From positions 434,001-498,000 of the forward strand of contig JAWLDA010000001.1 of assembly GCA_041686855.1 (NCBI GenBank): 64,000 nucleotides of DNA. Reading direction: 5' to 3'. Source of the DNA: JAWLDA01 sp041686855. Lineage in GTDB: Bacteria > Bacillota > Limnochordia > DTU080 > RSA5. The notes under the pieces are model-generated. The model was not told the origin of the DNA. It was given only the letters and a program-made list of their open reading frames with translations, and ran no database searches. The translations under genes and the position numbers were made by a program. Shown here piece after piece: positions 1-8,155 of the stretch (positions within the stretch are counted from its first letter, which is position 1; each line of letters opens with the position of its first letter).

Positions 1-88
1 GTCGCCGAACGCGTCGGCGTATCAAAGTGTAAGCTCAGAGCTTGTCGCTAAATGGAAGGAATTGTACCCGGATGAGTACGACCGCTGA
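1..88 (+). CDS. C-terminal tail of an upstream ORF (partial)
   Basis: Reading from base 2 gives an open frame of 28 codons that runs in from outside the window and stops at TGA 86-88. The residues (ending KWKELYPDEYDR) look protein-like, rich in charged and aromatic residues. It would overlap the chosen dnaB start by 17 bases, which suggests translational coupling. Too little is visible to assign a family, and the stretch could be chance. Confidence 0.35.
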   Translation, partial: SPNASAYQSVSSELVAKWKELYPDEYDR

Positions 89-1466
89 ACGCCTACCCGG
101 ATCGGTTGTCCCTTCCGACGTGGAGTCCGAACGGCGAGTGTTGGGAATCCTGATCAAACATCCGACTCTCATCGACTCGGTGATCGACCGTCTCCGCCCC
201 GACCACTTCTACGATCCGGAGCACCGCATCATCTTTCAGGCCATCCACGACCTGTACACGCAAGGGGGGCGCATTTCGTACACACAAGTGTATGGACGCC
301 TCAGGCGCGAAGGACAGCTGCCGGCGCCCGATCGCGCCCTCATCAAGATGACGGAGGCCTTCGCCGGGGAGTTCGAACTCGCCCCCAGTACCGAGGTGCT
401 CGTCGAGAAAGAGGCAAAGCGGCGCATTTTGCGTGCAGCCCAAGAGATTCAAAACATGATCCTTTCGGAGAGCGAGGAGCGCTTAGACGATTACATCGCC
501 CGAGCGCAACAACTCATCTTTGAGGCGACGAGCGCGGCGCAGGAGAAAGACGAGATCAAGGACCTGATGACCGTCTTAAACAAGTGCTACATTAAGCTCG
601 TCGAGCGGCGTGAAGGAAAGAAGCCCTCAGGTCTCCCGGTCCGTTTTCCTGCAATTGACGTGATGACGACGGGGCTCAAAAATAAGGACTTGATCATTCT
701 GGCGGCCCGTCCGAGCATGGGTAAGACGTCCTTAGCGCTCAATTTTGCCGTCAACATTGCGCGCCCGCCGCGCAGCGTGCCGGTACTGATCTTTAGCCTT
801 GAGATGGACGACGAGCAAATCGGAGATCGATTCGTTATCAGTGAGCTCTTTAAGTTTCGCGGACCCGACGGACGGTATGAGATTTCGTCCATGGACTACG
901 CGACGCGCCTCAACGACGATCAGTTTCAAAAGACACAAACTGTCTTTAACGACTTGTATGAGTTGCCTATTCACATCATCGACCAACGTGGAATGACGGT
1001 GGCGGACATCCGGGCCAAGGCTCGCAAGGTGAAAGCGGAGCACCCCGCGTTAGGTCTCTTGATCATTGACTACCTACAGCTGGTGAAGCCTCCTGCGGGA
1101 GGTAACAAGAGCTGGGCTCTCGTCGTCGGCGACATCGTGCGCGAGCTGCGCGACTTGGCCGGCGAGCTCGATTTGCCGATCATTCTGCTCTCGCAGCTCA
1201 ACCGAGGAGTAGAGCAGCGCGACAACAAAAAGCCGGTCATGTCCGACCTGCGTGACAGCGGTAACATCGAGGAGTTTGCCGACGTTGTCATGTTCCTTTA
1301 TCGCGAGGATTACTACTACCCCGAGCAAGCCAAGGAGAATGGGACGGAGGGGCAAGTCGAGGTAATCTTTGCCAAGCAGCGCAAAGGGCCGACCGGTAGC
1401 GCCCACCTGCGATTTATCAAAGAGTTCACTCGCTTTGTAGAGGAAAGTGAGCGCGCAGACGGGTAA
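72..1466 (+). CDS. dnaB: Replicative DNA helicase DnaB
   Basis: Hexameric helicase that unwinds DNA ahead of the replication fork (called DnaC in Bacillus subtilis). The N-terminal helical domain that contacts primase spans about residues 15-120. The RecA-like ATPase follows, with Walker A ARPSMGKT near residue 212, Walker B LLIIDYLQLV near 330, and a conserved SQLNR/RDSGNIEEFADVV segment toward the end. The 464-residue length is normal. I start at ATG 72, which has AAGGA about 11 bases upstream. A TTG at 42 is in frame but adds ten residues that do not look like DnaB. No primase-helicase loader gene is nearby. Family assignment is certain. Confidence 0.97.
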   Translation: MSTTAERLPGSVVPSDVESERRVLGILIKHPTLIDSVIDRLRPDHFYDPEHRIIFQAIHDLYTQGGRISYTQVYGRLRREGQLPAPDRALIKMTEAFAGEFELAPSTEVLVEKEAKRRILRAAQEIQNMILSESEERLDDYIARAQQLIFEATSAAQEKDEIKDLMTVLNKCYIKLVERREGKKPSGLPVRFPAIDVMTTGLKNKDLIILAARPSMGKTSLALNFAVNIARPPRSVPVLIFSLEMDDEQIGDRFVISELFKFRGPDGRYEISSMDYATRLNDDQFQKTQTVFNDLYELPIHIIDQRGMTVADIRAKARKVKAEHPALGLLIIDYLQLVKPPAGGNKSWALVVGDIVRELRDLAGELDLPIILLSQLNRGVEQRDNKKPVMSDLRDSGNIEEFADVVMFLYREDYYYPEQAKENGTEGQVEVIFAKQRKGPTGSAHLRFIKEFTRFVEESERADG

Positions 1467-1527
1467 GATGGTCTTGTTCGTACTGCTTGGTTAGGGGTCG
1501 GGGCACACTATCTGGAGGTACGTCACG

Positions 1528-1740
1528 TTGGCTGATCTCTTTGAAGAGACGGAACGTCTAAAACTCCGTTTTATTCAGGCTTATGAACGACTGCACGAGC
1601 TCGGCAAGATTGGAGACGACGAACTCCAAGGCGTTCTCGACGCGCTTGACCGGCTGGACGAGCTGAGCGAAGACGAATTGGTTAAGCGGCTCGGCGGCTT
1701 TAAGCGACTCCTTGCGAGCGAGGAGGAGTCAGGTGCATAA
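1528..1740 (+). CDS. Small acidic helical protein of unknown function
   Basis: A 70-residue protein starting at TTG 1528 behind a clear GGAGGT at 1514-1519. It is highly charged and probably almost wholly helical (LDALDRLDELSEDEL), without cysteine, signal peptide or membrane segment. Its last codons contain the ribosome binding site of the following yabE-like gene, whose GTG start overlaps its stop region, so the two are probably co-translated. I do not recognise a family. The good Shine-Dalgarno sequence and the coupling make a real gene likely. Confidence 0.6.
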   Translation: MADLFEETERLKLRFIQAYERLHELGKIGDDELQGVLDALDRLDELSEDELVKRLGGFKRLLASEEESGA

Positions 1741-2788
1741 ACCCTCATCGACAACGGGAGTCGTCGTTGGCCCTTCCCAACGAACGCCGCACTGGGGACG
1801 TATTGTCGCTGCCGTCTTTTTGGTGATGGTGGTCGGCGCCGGTGCGTGGGCGTCGCTTCAATCACTAAGAGCTTACGAGGTGACACTGACCGTCGATGGG
1901 CGTGCCGATGTCACGCTGCGTACGCGCGCGAAAGACGTACAGGGTGTTCTCAGCGAAGCGGGGGTGGCCCTACGGGAGGGCGACGAGGTGACCCCTTCGC
2001 TGGAGGCGCCGATCCAAAGCGGTGATCACATCACCGTCAGAGTGGCAGAGTGGGTGACCGTCCTGGTCGACGCCGACGAACTGGAAGTGGGCGTCGTGGA
2101 CGGGACGGTGCGGGATGCGTTAGTGCGCGCTGACATCGTGATGGGACCGATGGACCGCGTCGTGCCGGTGCGTGAGACCCCGCTCGAGGAGGGCATGGAG
2201 ATCCAGGTGATCCGCGTCGTCCAAGAGGTGCTGACCGAGACGGAGAGTATCCCCTTTCGGACGCTGCGATGGGCCGAACCGCAACTCGAGAAAGGTATAG
2301 AGCGGGTCGTGCGTGAGGGTCGTGAAGGGATTCTGGAAAAGAGGGTACGGCTCACGTACGAGAATGGCGTCCTCGCGCATCGTCAAGAGATAGGTCATGA
2401 AGTTGTCGAGGAGCCGATCGCGCGTGTGATCGGCGTCGGCACGCGCGAGACGGTAAACGTGCTTCAAACCGCCTCCGGGAGCCTCCGATACGCCGATGTC
2501 GTCGAGGTGGAGGCCACGGCATACTATCCAGGCCCGATCAGCACCGGAGAATGGGCCGACGGTTACACCTTTACAGGACTCGTGGCCGGTAAGGGGGTCG
2601 TCGCGGTCGATCCCGATGTGATTCCGCTCGGTACTCGCCTGTACATTCCCGGATACGGTGAAGCGATAGCGGCGGATATCGGTGGCGCAATCAAGGGTCA
2701 TCGCATCGATCTCGGATTCTCAACCTATGAAGAGGCGATCGAGTACGGGCGCCAAAAAGGCGTAAAGGTGTATCTCCTTGAAGATTAG
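1733..2788 (+). CDS. yabE: YabE-like cell wall protein (DUF348-G5-3D domains)
   Basis: Extracytoplasmic cell-wall-acting protein related to YabE and resuscitation-promoting factors. After a basic N-terminus, one transmembrane/signal segment covers about residues 22-42. Two DUF348 ubiquitin-like repeats (about 46-155) follow, then a G5 domain (about 165-255), then a C-terminal 3D domain. The 3D domain has its acidic residues in VAVDPDVIPLG, AADIGGAIKG and HRIDLGF. The 3D fold resembles the catalytic barrel of MltA-type lytic transglycosylases, so peptidoglycan cleavage is likely, but this is inferred from the family. GTG 1733 sits seven bases after GAGGAGG. An in-frame TTG at 1712 lies ahead of that site and is not used here. 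As in Bacillus it lies just upstream of rsmA, but rnmV is missing between them. Confidence 0.9.
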   Translation: MHKPSSTTGVVVGPSQRTPHWGRIVAAVFLVMVVGAGAWASLQSLRAYEVTLTVDGRADVTLRTRAKDVQGVLSEAGVALREGDEVTPSLEAPIQSGDHITVRVAEWVTVLVDADELEVGVVDGTVRDALVRADIVMGPMDRVVPVRETPLEEGMEIQVIRVVQEVLTETESIPFRTLRWAEPQLEKGIERVVREGREGILEKRVRLTYENGVLAHRQEIGHEVVEEPIARVIGVGTRETVNVLQTASGSLRYADVVEVEATAYYPGPISTGEWADGYTFTGLVAGKGVVAVDPDVIPLGTRLYIPGYGEAIAADIGGAIKGHRIDLGFSTYEEAIEYGRQKGVKVYLLED

Positions 2789-2842
2789 CGGCTGGTTGCG
2801 CACGTGAATAGGGAGTGGGTGTAGCTGGAACCTCTGTACCGC

Positions 2843-3688
2843 TTGAGTGTGCTCCGCAAGCTCCTCGCAACGTACGACTTGCGCCCGACCAAGGGGTTGG
2901 GCCAAAACTTTCTGATCGACAAAAACACCATTGACCGCATTGTCGGCGCGGCCAATATCCAACCAGGAGAGGTCGTTTTAGAGGTTGGACCGGGCTTGGG
3001 CGTACTCACGCAAGCTCTTTTGATAGCAGGCGCCCAAGTCGTGGCCATCGAGAAAGACGAAAGACTCGTACACGTGTTGACCGATTTGTTCCGTGACGAA
3101 GACGATTTCACGTTGATCCACAACGACGCGCTCGAGGCCGACTTGAGCGCGCTGCTCTTTGAGTCAGTCTCAGGCGCGCCGCAGGCCCCATCCTTCAAGG
3201 TCGTCTCCAACCTGCCCTACTACGTCACCTCGCCCCTTCTCATGCACGTTTTGGAGGCCCGTGTTGCATTTGAGCGGATCGTCGTGATGATACAAAAAGA
3301 GGTGGCCCAACGCCTCGCGGCGGCACCGGGTACCAAGGAGTACGGTTCGTTGAGTGTCGCCGTCAACTACTACGCCGATGTGGAATCCGTCGGCATCGTA
3401 CCTCCTACAGTCTTTTACCCAGCCCCTTCAGTCTCGTCGCAAATCGTCGCGCTCTCTCCAAGAGCCTGTCCCTACGACGTGGGCAATGAGTCGACCTTCT
3501 TTCAAATTGTACGCGCCGCCTTTGGAAAGCGCCGCAAGACCTTGCACAACGCGCTGGGCGACCTTCCGCACCCTGTCGAAAGTGTACGGGCGGCCTTTGA
3601 GCTGGCCGAGATCGATCCCTCACGGCGGGGAGAGACTCTGTCACTGGCCGAGTTTGCCAAGCTGAGCGCCGCCTTGTCAAGGCTTTAG
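2843..3688 (+). CDS. rsmA: 16S rRNA dimethyltransferase RsmA (KsgA)
   Basis: Dimethylates the two adjacent adenosines in the 3' terminal hairpin of 16S rRNA, a late step in small-subunit assembly. The SAM-binding motif VLEVGPGLGVLT is near residue 45 and the catalytic NLPYY near residue 123. GQNFL, typical of the N-terminus, is present. TTG 2843 is the first canonical start codon. However, the best ribosome binding site (GGGAGTGGGTG, 2811-2821) is correctly spaced for CTG 2825. Starting there would add MEPLYR and give the usual N-terminal length, so a CTG start is a real possibility. Position next to yabE and before veg matches the conserved sporeformer order. Confidence 0.96.
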   Translation: MSVLRKLLATYDLRPTKGLGQNFLIDKNTIDRIVGAANIQPGEVVLEVGPGLGVLTQALLIAGAQVVAIEKDERLVHVLTDLFRDEDDFTLIHNDALEADLSALLFESVSGAPQAPSFKVVSNLPYYVTSPLLMHVLEARVAFERIVVMIQKEVAQRLAAAPGTKEYGSLSVAVNYYADVESVGIVPPTVFYPAPSVSSQIVALSPRACPYDVGNESTFFQIVRAAFGKRRKTLHNALGDLPHPVESVRAAFELAEIDPSRRGETLSLAEFAKLSAALSRL

Positions 3689-3690
3689 TA

Positions 3691-3699
3691 TGCTATAAT
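3691..3699 (+). promoter_or_regulatory. Extended -10 promoter upstream of ykuK
   Basis: TGCTATAAT is a perfect extended -10 (TGnTATAAT). A TTGTCA lies upstream at a shorter than usual spacing, so activity would rest mainly on the extended element. It starts just after the rsmA stop and about 100 bases before ykuK. Confidence 0.6.
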
Positions 3700-3796
3700 A
3701 AGAGTAAATTGCGAATAAGCTTCTTTACAGTTCTATAGGCAAGCGAGGCGATAACTGTTCGAGCCACTCCAACGACAAAGAGCCGGTGAGACACCC

Positions 3797-4267
3797 ATGA
3801 ACTTCATTAGCCCTACCAGAGGACGCGTTACATTCGACGAAATGTTCCAGGACGTCATGCACTATGTTCAGGAGCAGCCGGACTGCCGTTACCGCATTAT
3901 TATCGGAACGGACTCACAGTTTGGCGAGGAGACCTGCTTTGTAACGGCGATCATCGCGCACCGAGAGGGGCGTGGCGCTCGCTATTACTACACGCGCGAA
4001 CGTGAGCGTGTGGGACGCTCGTTGCGTCAACGGATCTTCTACGAGACCTCGCGCTCACTCGGCATCGCCAGCATGCTGACGGAGCGATTAGCCGAGAACG
4101 GATACGCCGACTTAAACGTCGAAATTCACCTAGACGTTGGGGAGAATGGGAAGACCCGGGAGTTGATTCGTGAAGTGGTTGGAATGGTAGTCGGCTCCGG
4201 GTTCGACGCTCGCATCAAGCCTGATTCGTACGGGGCCTCCAGTGTTGCGGACAAATACACAAAGTAG
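3797..4267 (+). CDS. ykuK: YkuK/DUF458 RNase H-like protein
   Basis: Member of the YkuK family (DUF458), whose fold resembles ribonuclease H. The 156 residues show the family hallmarks: a start IxPTRGxVTFDEM, then RIIIGTDSQ near residue 34 with an RNase-H-like first acidic residue, a DVGENGKTRELI segment near 115, and a KPDSYGASSVADKYTK ending. The cellular role is not established; a nucleic-acid-directed function is inferred from the fold. ATG 3797 is preceded by a weak GGTGAG. It sits alone between rsmA and veg, where Bacillus subtilis has yabG. Confidence 0.85.
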   Translation: MNFISPTRGRVTFDEMFQDVMHYVQEQPDCRYRIIIGTDSQFGEETCFVTAIIAHREGRGARYYYTRERERVGRSLRQRIFYETSRSLGIASMLTERLAENGYADLNVEIHLDVGENGKTRELIREVVGMVVGSGFDARIKPDSYGASSVADKYTK

Positions 4268-4339
4268 TTCCTGAGGATTAAATTGGTTTTGACGCGCATA
4301 CGTCCAGGTAGAAGGGCGTTTTTTCTGCCCAATTTGTGC

Positions 4340-4369
4340 TTGACACTCTTTCTGGAGCTCTGGTATACT
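4340..4369 (+). promoter_or_regulatory. Upstream sigma-A promoter of veg
   Basis: TTGACA (4340-4345), 18-base spacer, TATACT (4364-4369). A near-consensus vegetative promoter, first of a tandem pair. Confidence 0.85.
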
Positions 4370-4380
4370 GGCTTGATAAA

Positions 4381-4409
4381 TTGACAGGGGTCAGTAACTG
4401 TGGTATACT
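4381..4409 (+). promoter_or_regulatory. Downstream sigma-A promoter of veg
   Basis: TTGACA (4381-4386), 17-base spacer, TATACT (4404-4409). It is spaced about 40 bases from the first promoter and shares its GGTATACT core. Together they should give very strong vegetative transcription, as is known for veg in Bacillus. Confidence 0.88.
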
Positions 4410-4445
4410 AAGGCCATAAAGCGCTTGTGCAGAAAGGTGATGCTT

Positions 4446-4712
4446 GTGGCCGTAAAGCGTAATGCCCTTGAAGAGATCCGGCAGGATATCGAGGCTTGTA
4501 TCGGCAAGTCCGTTCGATTAAGAGCGAATCGAGGCCGTCGCAAGGTCGTTGAGGCCACGGGTGTAATCGAAAAGACCTATCCCAAGGTCTTTGTCGTAAA
4601 GCTCGACCAGGATAGTGCGGTCAAGCGCATGTCGTACACGTACGCCGACGTTTTGACCGAGACCGTGGAGCTTGTCATTGATGACAACCGAGTGGGTGTC
4701 GTCAACCTCTAA
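4446..4712 (+). CDS. veg: Veg protein
   Basis: Small conserved Bacillota protein; in Bacillus subtilis Veg is highly expressed and influences biofilm formation. The 88 residues carry the family signature: an N-terminal helix, then SVRLRANRGRRKVVE, YPKVFVVKLDQD, and SYTYADVLTETVEL near the C-terminus. I start at GTG 4446 because AAAGGTGAT at 4433-4441 is correctly spaced for it and the resulting MAVKRNAL matches the usual N-terminus. ATG 4440 and TTG 4425 are in frame but lie in or before that site. Two strong promoters precede it and a terminator follows, so it is monocistronic. Confidence 0.95.
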   Translation: MAVKRNALEEIRQDIEACIGKSVRLRANRGRRKVVEATGVIEKTYPKVFVVKLDQDSAVKRMSYTYADVLTETVELVIDDNRVGVVNL

Positions 4713-4769
4713 GGCTAGGGTGTGCGGCATCTTGCGAAGCATACCTTTACATGTTGGCTTTGTTTAAGA

Positions 4770-4800
4770 GGTTCGGAGATCTTACTCCGGACCTTTTTTA
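4770..4800 (+). terminator. Intrinsic terminator of veg
   Basis: Nine-base stem (4770-4778 with 4785-4793, one G-T wobble), six-base loop, then a run of T at 4794-4799. Confidence 0.9.
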
Positions 4801-4872
4801 TTGCGCGTCCGGGTGGTTGGGGTTGCCGCCTCTTGCATACCCATGAGTATCACCCATAGGAAGCTGATGCTC

Positions 4873-6225
4873 ATGCCGCCTAAGTTTGGGCGTCTCTCGA
4901 TTGGCATACGTACACTGCGCCGCGGCGACTCAGGGAGTGACGTGCTGCGCTTGCAGGAGCGTCTTCAGGCGCGCGGATACGACGTGGGCGAGCTCGACGG
5001 AGAGTTCGGATACGTCACAGAGGACGCGCTCATCTCTTTTCAAAGAGACTACCGGTTGCGCGCCGACGGGGTATTGGGACCTAAGACAGCCTTCGCCCTC
5101 GAAGCCGTGCTACCGCCCCAGCGCCAGTTTCACGTCGTACAATGGGGTGAACGCTTGTCGGACATCGCCGACCGATACGGCATCAGCGTGAGCGCGCTTA
5201 GATGGATGAACGGGCTTAGAGCTCCGGCAGGCGTACGGCAGGGCAGACGCCTACTCGTTTGGCGCTCGTACGTCGTCATCGCGCCTCACCCTCAGGCGAA
5301 CCCAAGCGTCGTCGAACGGGATCTGCGCTCCCGGACCCACCTCGTCTCGGCAGTGGCGACGCCTCCTTTCGCCTGCCAAAGTGACGGAACACTCTCCGAC
5401 TTCGAAGGGGACGAGTACGTTGAGATGGCCCGTCGGTTCGGCTGGGACGTATACCTCAATGTAAAGGGGGGCGATCGTCCCCTGGGCGATATCGTGATCC
5501 GACGCCGGAGTCGGCAGCGGCTCGCCAAGGAGTTGGCCGCGCTGAGCGACCAAGCTAGGGGGCGTGCCGTCCTCATTGACGTCGGACCGATTCCGCTGGG
5601 AGCCGGGCCCCGTATCGAACGACTCTGTGACGAAGTGAAGCGACTCTTGCCCAAGGCGACTCTGGCGCTCACGCTCCCCCCGCTCGACCAGGGTTGGAGA
5701 GCCATGGCGACGGGGCTGGAGCCGACGAAGCTCGGCCGAAAGGCTGATCGCATCCTCATCGCGCTGCACCGCTGGGAGCACTTGGTCCGGCCCAATGGCG
5801 AGCCCCTCTCCTTTGAGAGACTTGAGCGCTGGATTGCGCAGGCTGTTCGGGAGATCCCACCGTGGAAAGTGTGGATGGGCATTCCCACTGGCGGGTGTCG
5901 GATACGCCAACAGGGTCGGAGTGCGATCATCGAGGAAGTCTCCTACCGCCAGGCGGTCTCCGAAGGGTTCGGCATGGGAGTCCGGCCGCGGCGAGAGACT
6001 GAGGGCTTCTCGAGGATGGCAGGGGATGAGTCACAACCCACCTACCTACTGCAAGGTCGAGACGCACTCGAGCGCTTTATGCGCATCGCGCTGAGGTACC
6101 GCCTCGCAGGTGTCTACCTCGACCCGATCGGCAATGAAGATCGCCGACTCTGGGATGTTCTGGCCCACCGCCTCGCCACGCTTCGTCCGCAGCTTGCCTC
6201 AATCAGCCCTGCAAAAGAATCATGA
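4873..6225 (+). CDS. Peptidoglycan-binding, LysM and degenerate GH18-like protein
   Basis: Resembles spore cortex-lytic or YaaH/SleL-type proteins in layout. A PG_binding_1 domain (about residues 10-75, RGDSGSDVLRLQERLQARGY) is followed by a LysM (about 85-130, HVVQWGERLSDIADRYGISV). A long C-terminal region has GH18-barrel character, with WKVWMGIPTGG and YRLAGVYLDPIGNEDRRLWD near the end. The DxxDxDxE catalytic motif expected in GH18 strand 4 is not visible: the equivalent stretch reads RAVLIDVGPIPLG and has no catalytic Glu. The protein may therefore bind rather than cleave peptidoglycan. No signal peptide is seen, as is common for spore coat or cortex proteins. ATG 4873 follows AGGAAG by nine bases; ATG 4867 is an alternative. 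Confidence 0.7.
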   Translation: MPPKFGRLSIGIRTLRRGDSGSDVLRLQERLQARGYDVGELDGEFGYVTEDALISFQRDYRLRADGVLGPKTAFALEAVLPPQRQFHVVQWGERLSDIADRYGISVSALRWMNGLRAPAGVRQGRRLLVWRSYVVIAPHPQANPSVVERDLRSRTHLVSAVATPPFACQSDGTLSDFEGDEYVEMARRFGWDVYLNVKGGDRPLGDIVIRRRSRQRLAKELAALSDQARGRAVLIDVGPIPLGAGPRIERLCDEVKRLLPKATLALTLPPLDQGWRAMATGLEPTKLGRKADRILIALHRWEHLVRPNGEPLSFERLERWIAQAVREIPPWKVWMGIPTGGCRIRQQGRSAIIEEVSYRQAVSEGFGMGVRPRRETEGFSRMAGDESQPTYLLQGRDALERFMRIALRYRLAGVYLDPIGNEDRRLWDVLAHRLATLRPQLASISPAKES

Positions 6226-6283
6226 AGCTTGGGGACGAGACATATACATCCAGCATGAATAGTGTTCAAGGGGGATTTGCCAG

Positions 6284-7963
6284 ATGAGTCTCGAGCTCGG
6301 CTACGAGCGCCTGGCGTTTGTGCGCCGGGAGATAGAGAACGCCTCAGACACTGTCGTGGAAGGGAGTGTGACACTTCCCGAAGGGAGCCCCGAGGTCGGA
6401 CGGGCGCTCCAACTCCGTGCGACGCCGCGTGTGAGTGAGTTGGAAGTGAAGGAAGACAAGGTTATCTTCGAGGGCGTATTCGACCTCGACCTCCTTTACG
6501 TACACGTAGATGAGAGGGCTGTAGATCGTCAATCGGATGTGGTCGACGAGGAGGAGGGGGAGGGGGAGGAAGACGAGGATGAGTTTGATGCGCCCGCCAC
6601 CGTCGCTCTAGAGCGCTTGGCCAAGGTGGGCTGGAGCGATGAACTCCCCTTTGCGTTCGTCCTCGAGCTTCCGGGGATCGAGGAAGGAGCCGAGGTAGAG
6701 ACGGACGTCGCCGTCGAGACGGTTACGTACGATGTCCGCTCTGACCAAGTCACCTTAGATGTGGATATCGGCGTACGGTTTCACGCATCGGTAAGCGCCA
6801 CCGACGCGGCGACTGTGGCAACAGGGGTACGTGGCGCCGAAAGCGTCGATGTGGCGACGCGACCGTTGCGTGTCCGAAACCATCTCGGTGCGGGTTCCGG
6901 TGAAGGAGGCGTCGAGGCGGAGCTGCCCTTGGCGGGGCGCAGCCTGCCTGAGAGCATCATCGATGTGCGGGCGACGACGCACGTCGCTGAAGTGTCGGTG
7001 GAGGATGGTAGCGCTACAGTGCGCGGGAGTGTCGCCTACGAGATCCTGTACAGCGGCTCTGACGGCGCCGGCCCTCAGTGCGCAGCTTGGCCGCGTGCGG
7101 CCACCTTTGAACTCCACATCCCTGTGGACGGGGCTAGACGGGGATCGCTCGGCGTTGCCCGTGTCGACGCAGGGGAGAGCCGCTGTTCCGTGGTGGAGTC
7201 GGACGAAGGCCGTCGAATCGACGTTGAGACGCCCCTGGCGGGTTTTGTTGAGGTTGTGTTGATCAAGGAGCTTGGGCTTGTCACCGGTCTCACGTCAGAG
7301 GAACGCGAAGTAGCAGCTCGGTCCGTCAGTCTCAGCCTCCCTGAAGCTGTGGGTGAAGGGAAGCATGTGGAGCGCTCGGATGCCGCCCTCGACCTGCCTG
7401 AGGGGAGTCCTGGGGTCGAGCGTGTACTGCGCGGGAATGCCGTCGCAGCCGTCGACGATGTACACGTACTCGGTGACCGAGTCGCGGTTGAGTTGCACGT
7501 CGACGTCGAATTGCTCTACGTCGGTCGAGATCAGGCGGACGGTGTGTACACGGCCGAGTGGCCCGGGGCGCTCACCCTCGACTTGGAGGTTCCCGTCCCC
7601 GGCGCAGAACCGGGTTTGGAGCGCAGTGTCGACGTCAGAGTGGAGAGAGTGGAGTTTGACCCCATCAACCGAGAGAGTCTCGATGTCAGCGTAGAGTTGG
7701 CGGTTGATGTAGCCTTGCACCGAGACGTCGAGTGCGAAGTGGTGGCCGAAGCCGTAGAGTTGCCGCCCGTCCAGCCGAATCCTCCGACATACACGTTCGT
7801 CGTTGCCGAGCCGGGTGACACGCTGTGGAAGGTGGCTGCACGCTACCGTTCACAAGCCGACGCGATTCTCTCTGTGAATCCGTGGCTGGAGGAGCAGGAT
7901 GAGTCCATTCCCGTGGGGCGGAAATTGTGCGTCCCCCGCAAGACGTACAGCGAGGCCGGCTAA
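6284..7963 (+). CDS. SipL/SpoVID-like spore coat morphogenetic protein
   Basis: Three SPOCS (DUF3794) domains, at about residues 15-125, 200-310 and 345-480, are followed by a C-terminal LysM (about 505-555, YTFVVAEPGDTLWKVAARY). Two copies of a PEGSPxVxR signature and repeated LLYV motifs show the internal duplication. This is the layout of Clostridioides SipL, which binds the coat ATPase SpoIVA and tethers the coat to the forespore. SpoVID does the same job in Bacillus with fewer domains. An extremely acidic insertion (residues about 86-104, largely Glu and Asp) interrupts the first repeat region. ATG 6284 follows AAGGGGGAT. Its neighbour upstream is also a LysM spore-type protein, so the pair probably serves spore envelope assembly. 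Confidence 0.85.
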   Translation: MSLELGYERLAFVRREIENASDTVVEGSVTLPEGSPEVGRALQLRATPRVSELEVKEDKVIFEGVFDLDLLYVHVDERAVDRQSDVVDEEEGEGEEDEDEFDAPATVALERLAKVGWSDELPFAFVLELPGIEEGAEVETDVAVETVTYDVRSDQVTLDVDIGVRFHASVSATDAATVATGVRGAESVDVATRPLRVRNHLGAGSGEGGVEAELPLAGRSLPESIIDVRATTHVAEVSVEDGSATVRGSVAYEILYSGSDGAGPQCAAWPRAATFELHIPVDGARRGSLGVARVDAGESRCSVVESDEGRRIDVETPLAGFVEVVLIKELGLVTGLTSEEREVAARSVSLSLPEAVGEGKHVERSDAALDLPEGSPGVERVLRGNAVAAVDDVHVLGDRVAVELHVDVELLYVGRDQADGVYTAEWPGALTLDLEVPVPGAEPGLERSVDVRVERVEFDPINRESLDVSVELAVDVALHRDVECEVVAEAVELPPVQPNPPTYTFVVAEPGDTLWKVAARYRSQADAILSVNPWLEEQDESIPVGRKLCVPRKTYSEAG

Positions 7964-8096
7964 GCTCTCGTGCCCCTCGCGGAGCGTGACCGAGGCGCCT
8001 GCCGGACCTGGGCGGCGCTTCGGGTCGCGCCTGTCTTGGAGAGATTGGAGGAGAATAACGAGAGAATCTGGAATCGAATCTTCCAAGCCCACGTAG

Positions 8097-8102
8097 TATA
8101 AT
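8097..8102 (+). promoter_or_regulatory. Possible promoter of accD-dacF
   Basis: A perfect TATAAT lies 54 bases before the accD start. The -35 region at the right spacing (TCGAAT) is poor, so this is tentative. The rest of the 190-base gap after the SipL-like gene shows nothing else. Confidence 0.45.
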
Positions 8103-8155
8103 CGAGGGGCACCTGTCGCTTGAAGGCAGGAATTTTACCAGGTATTGGTGGTTCG

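Noticed and set aside
42..71. TTG 42 as the dnaB start
   Set aside because: It adds ten residues unlike DnaB; ATG 72 gives the normal N-terminus.
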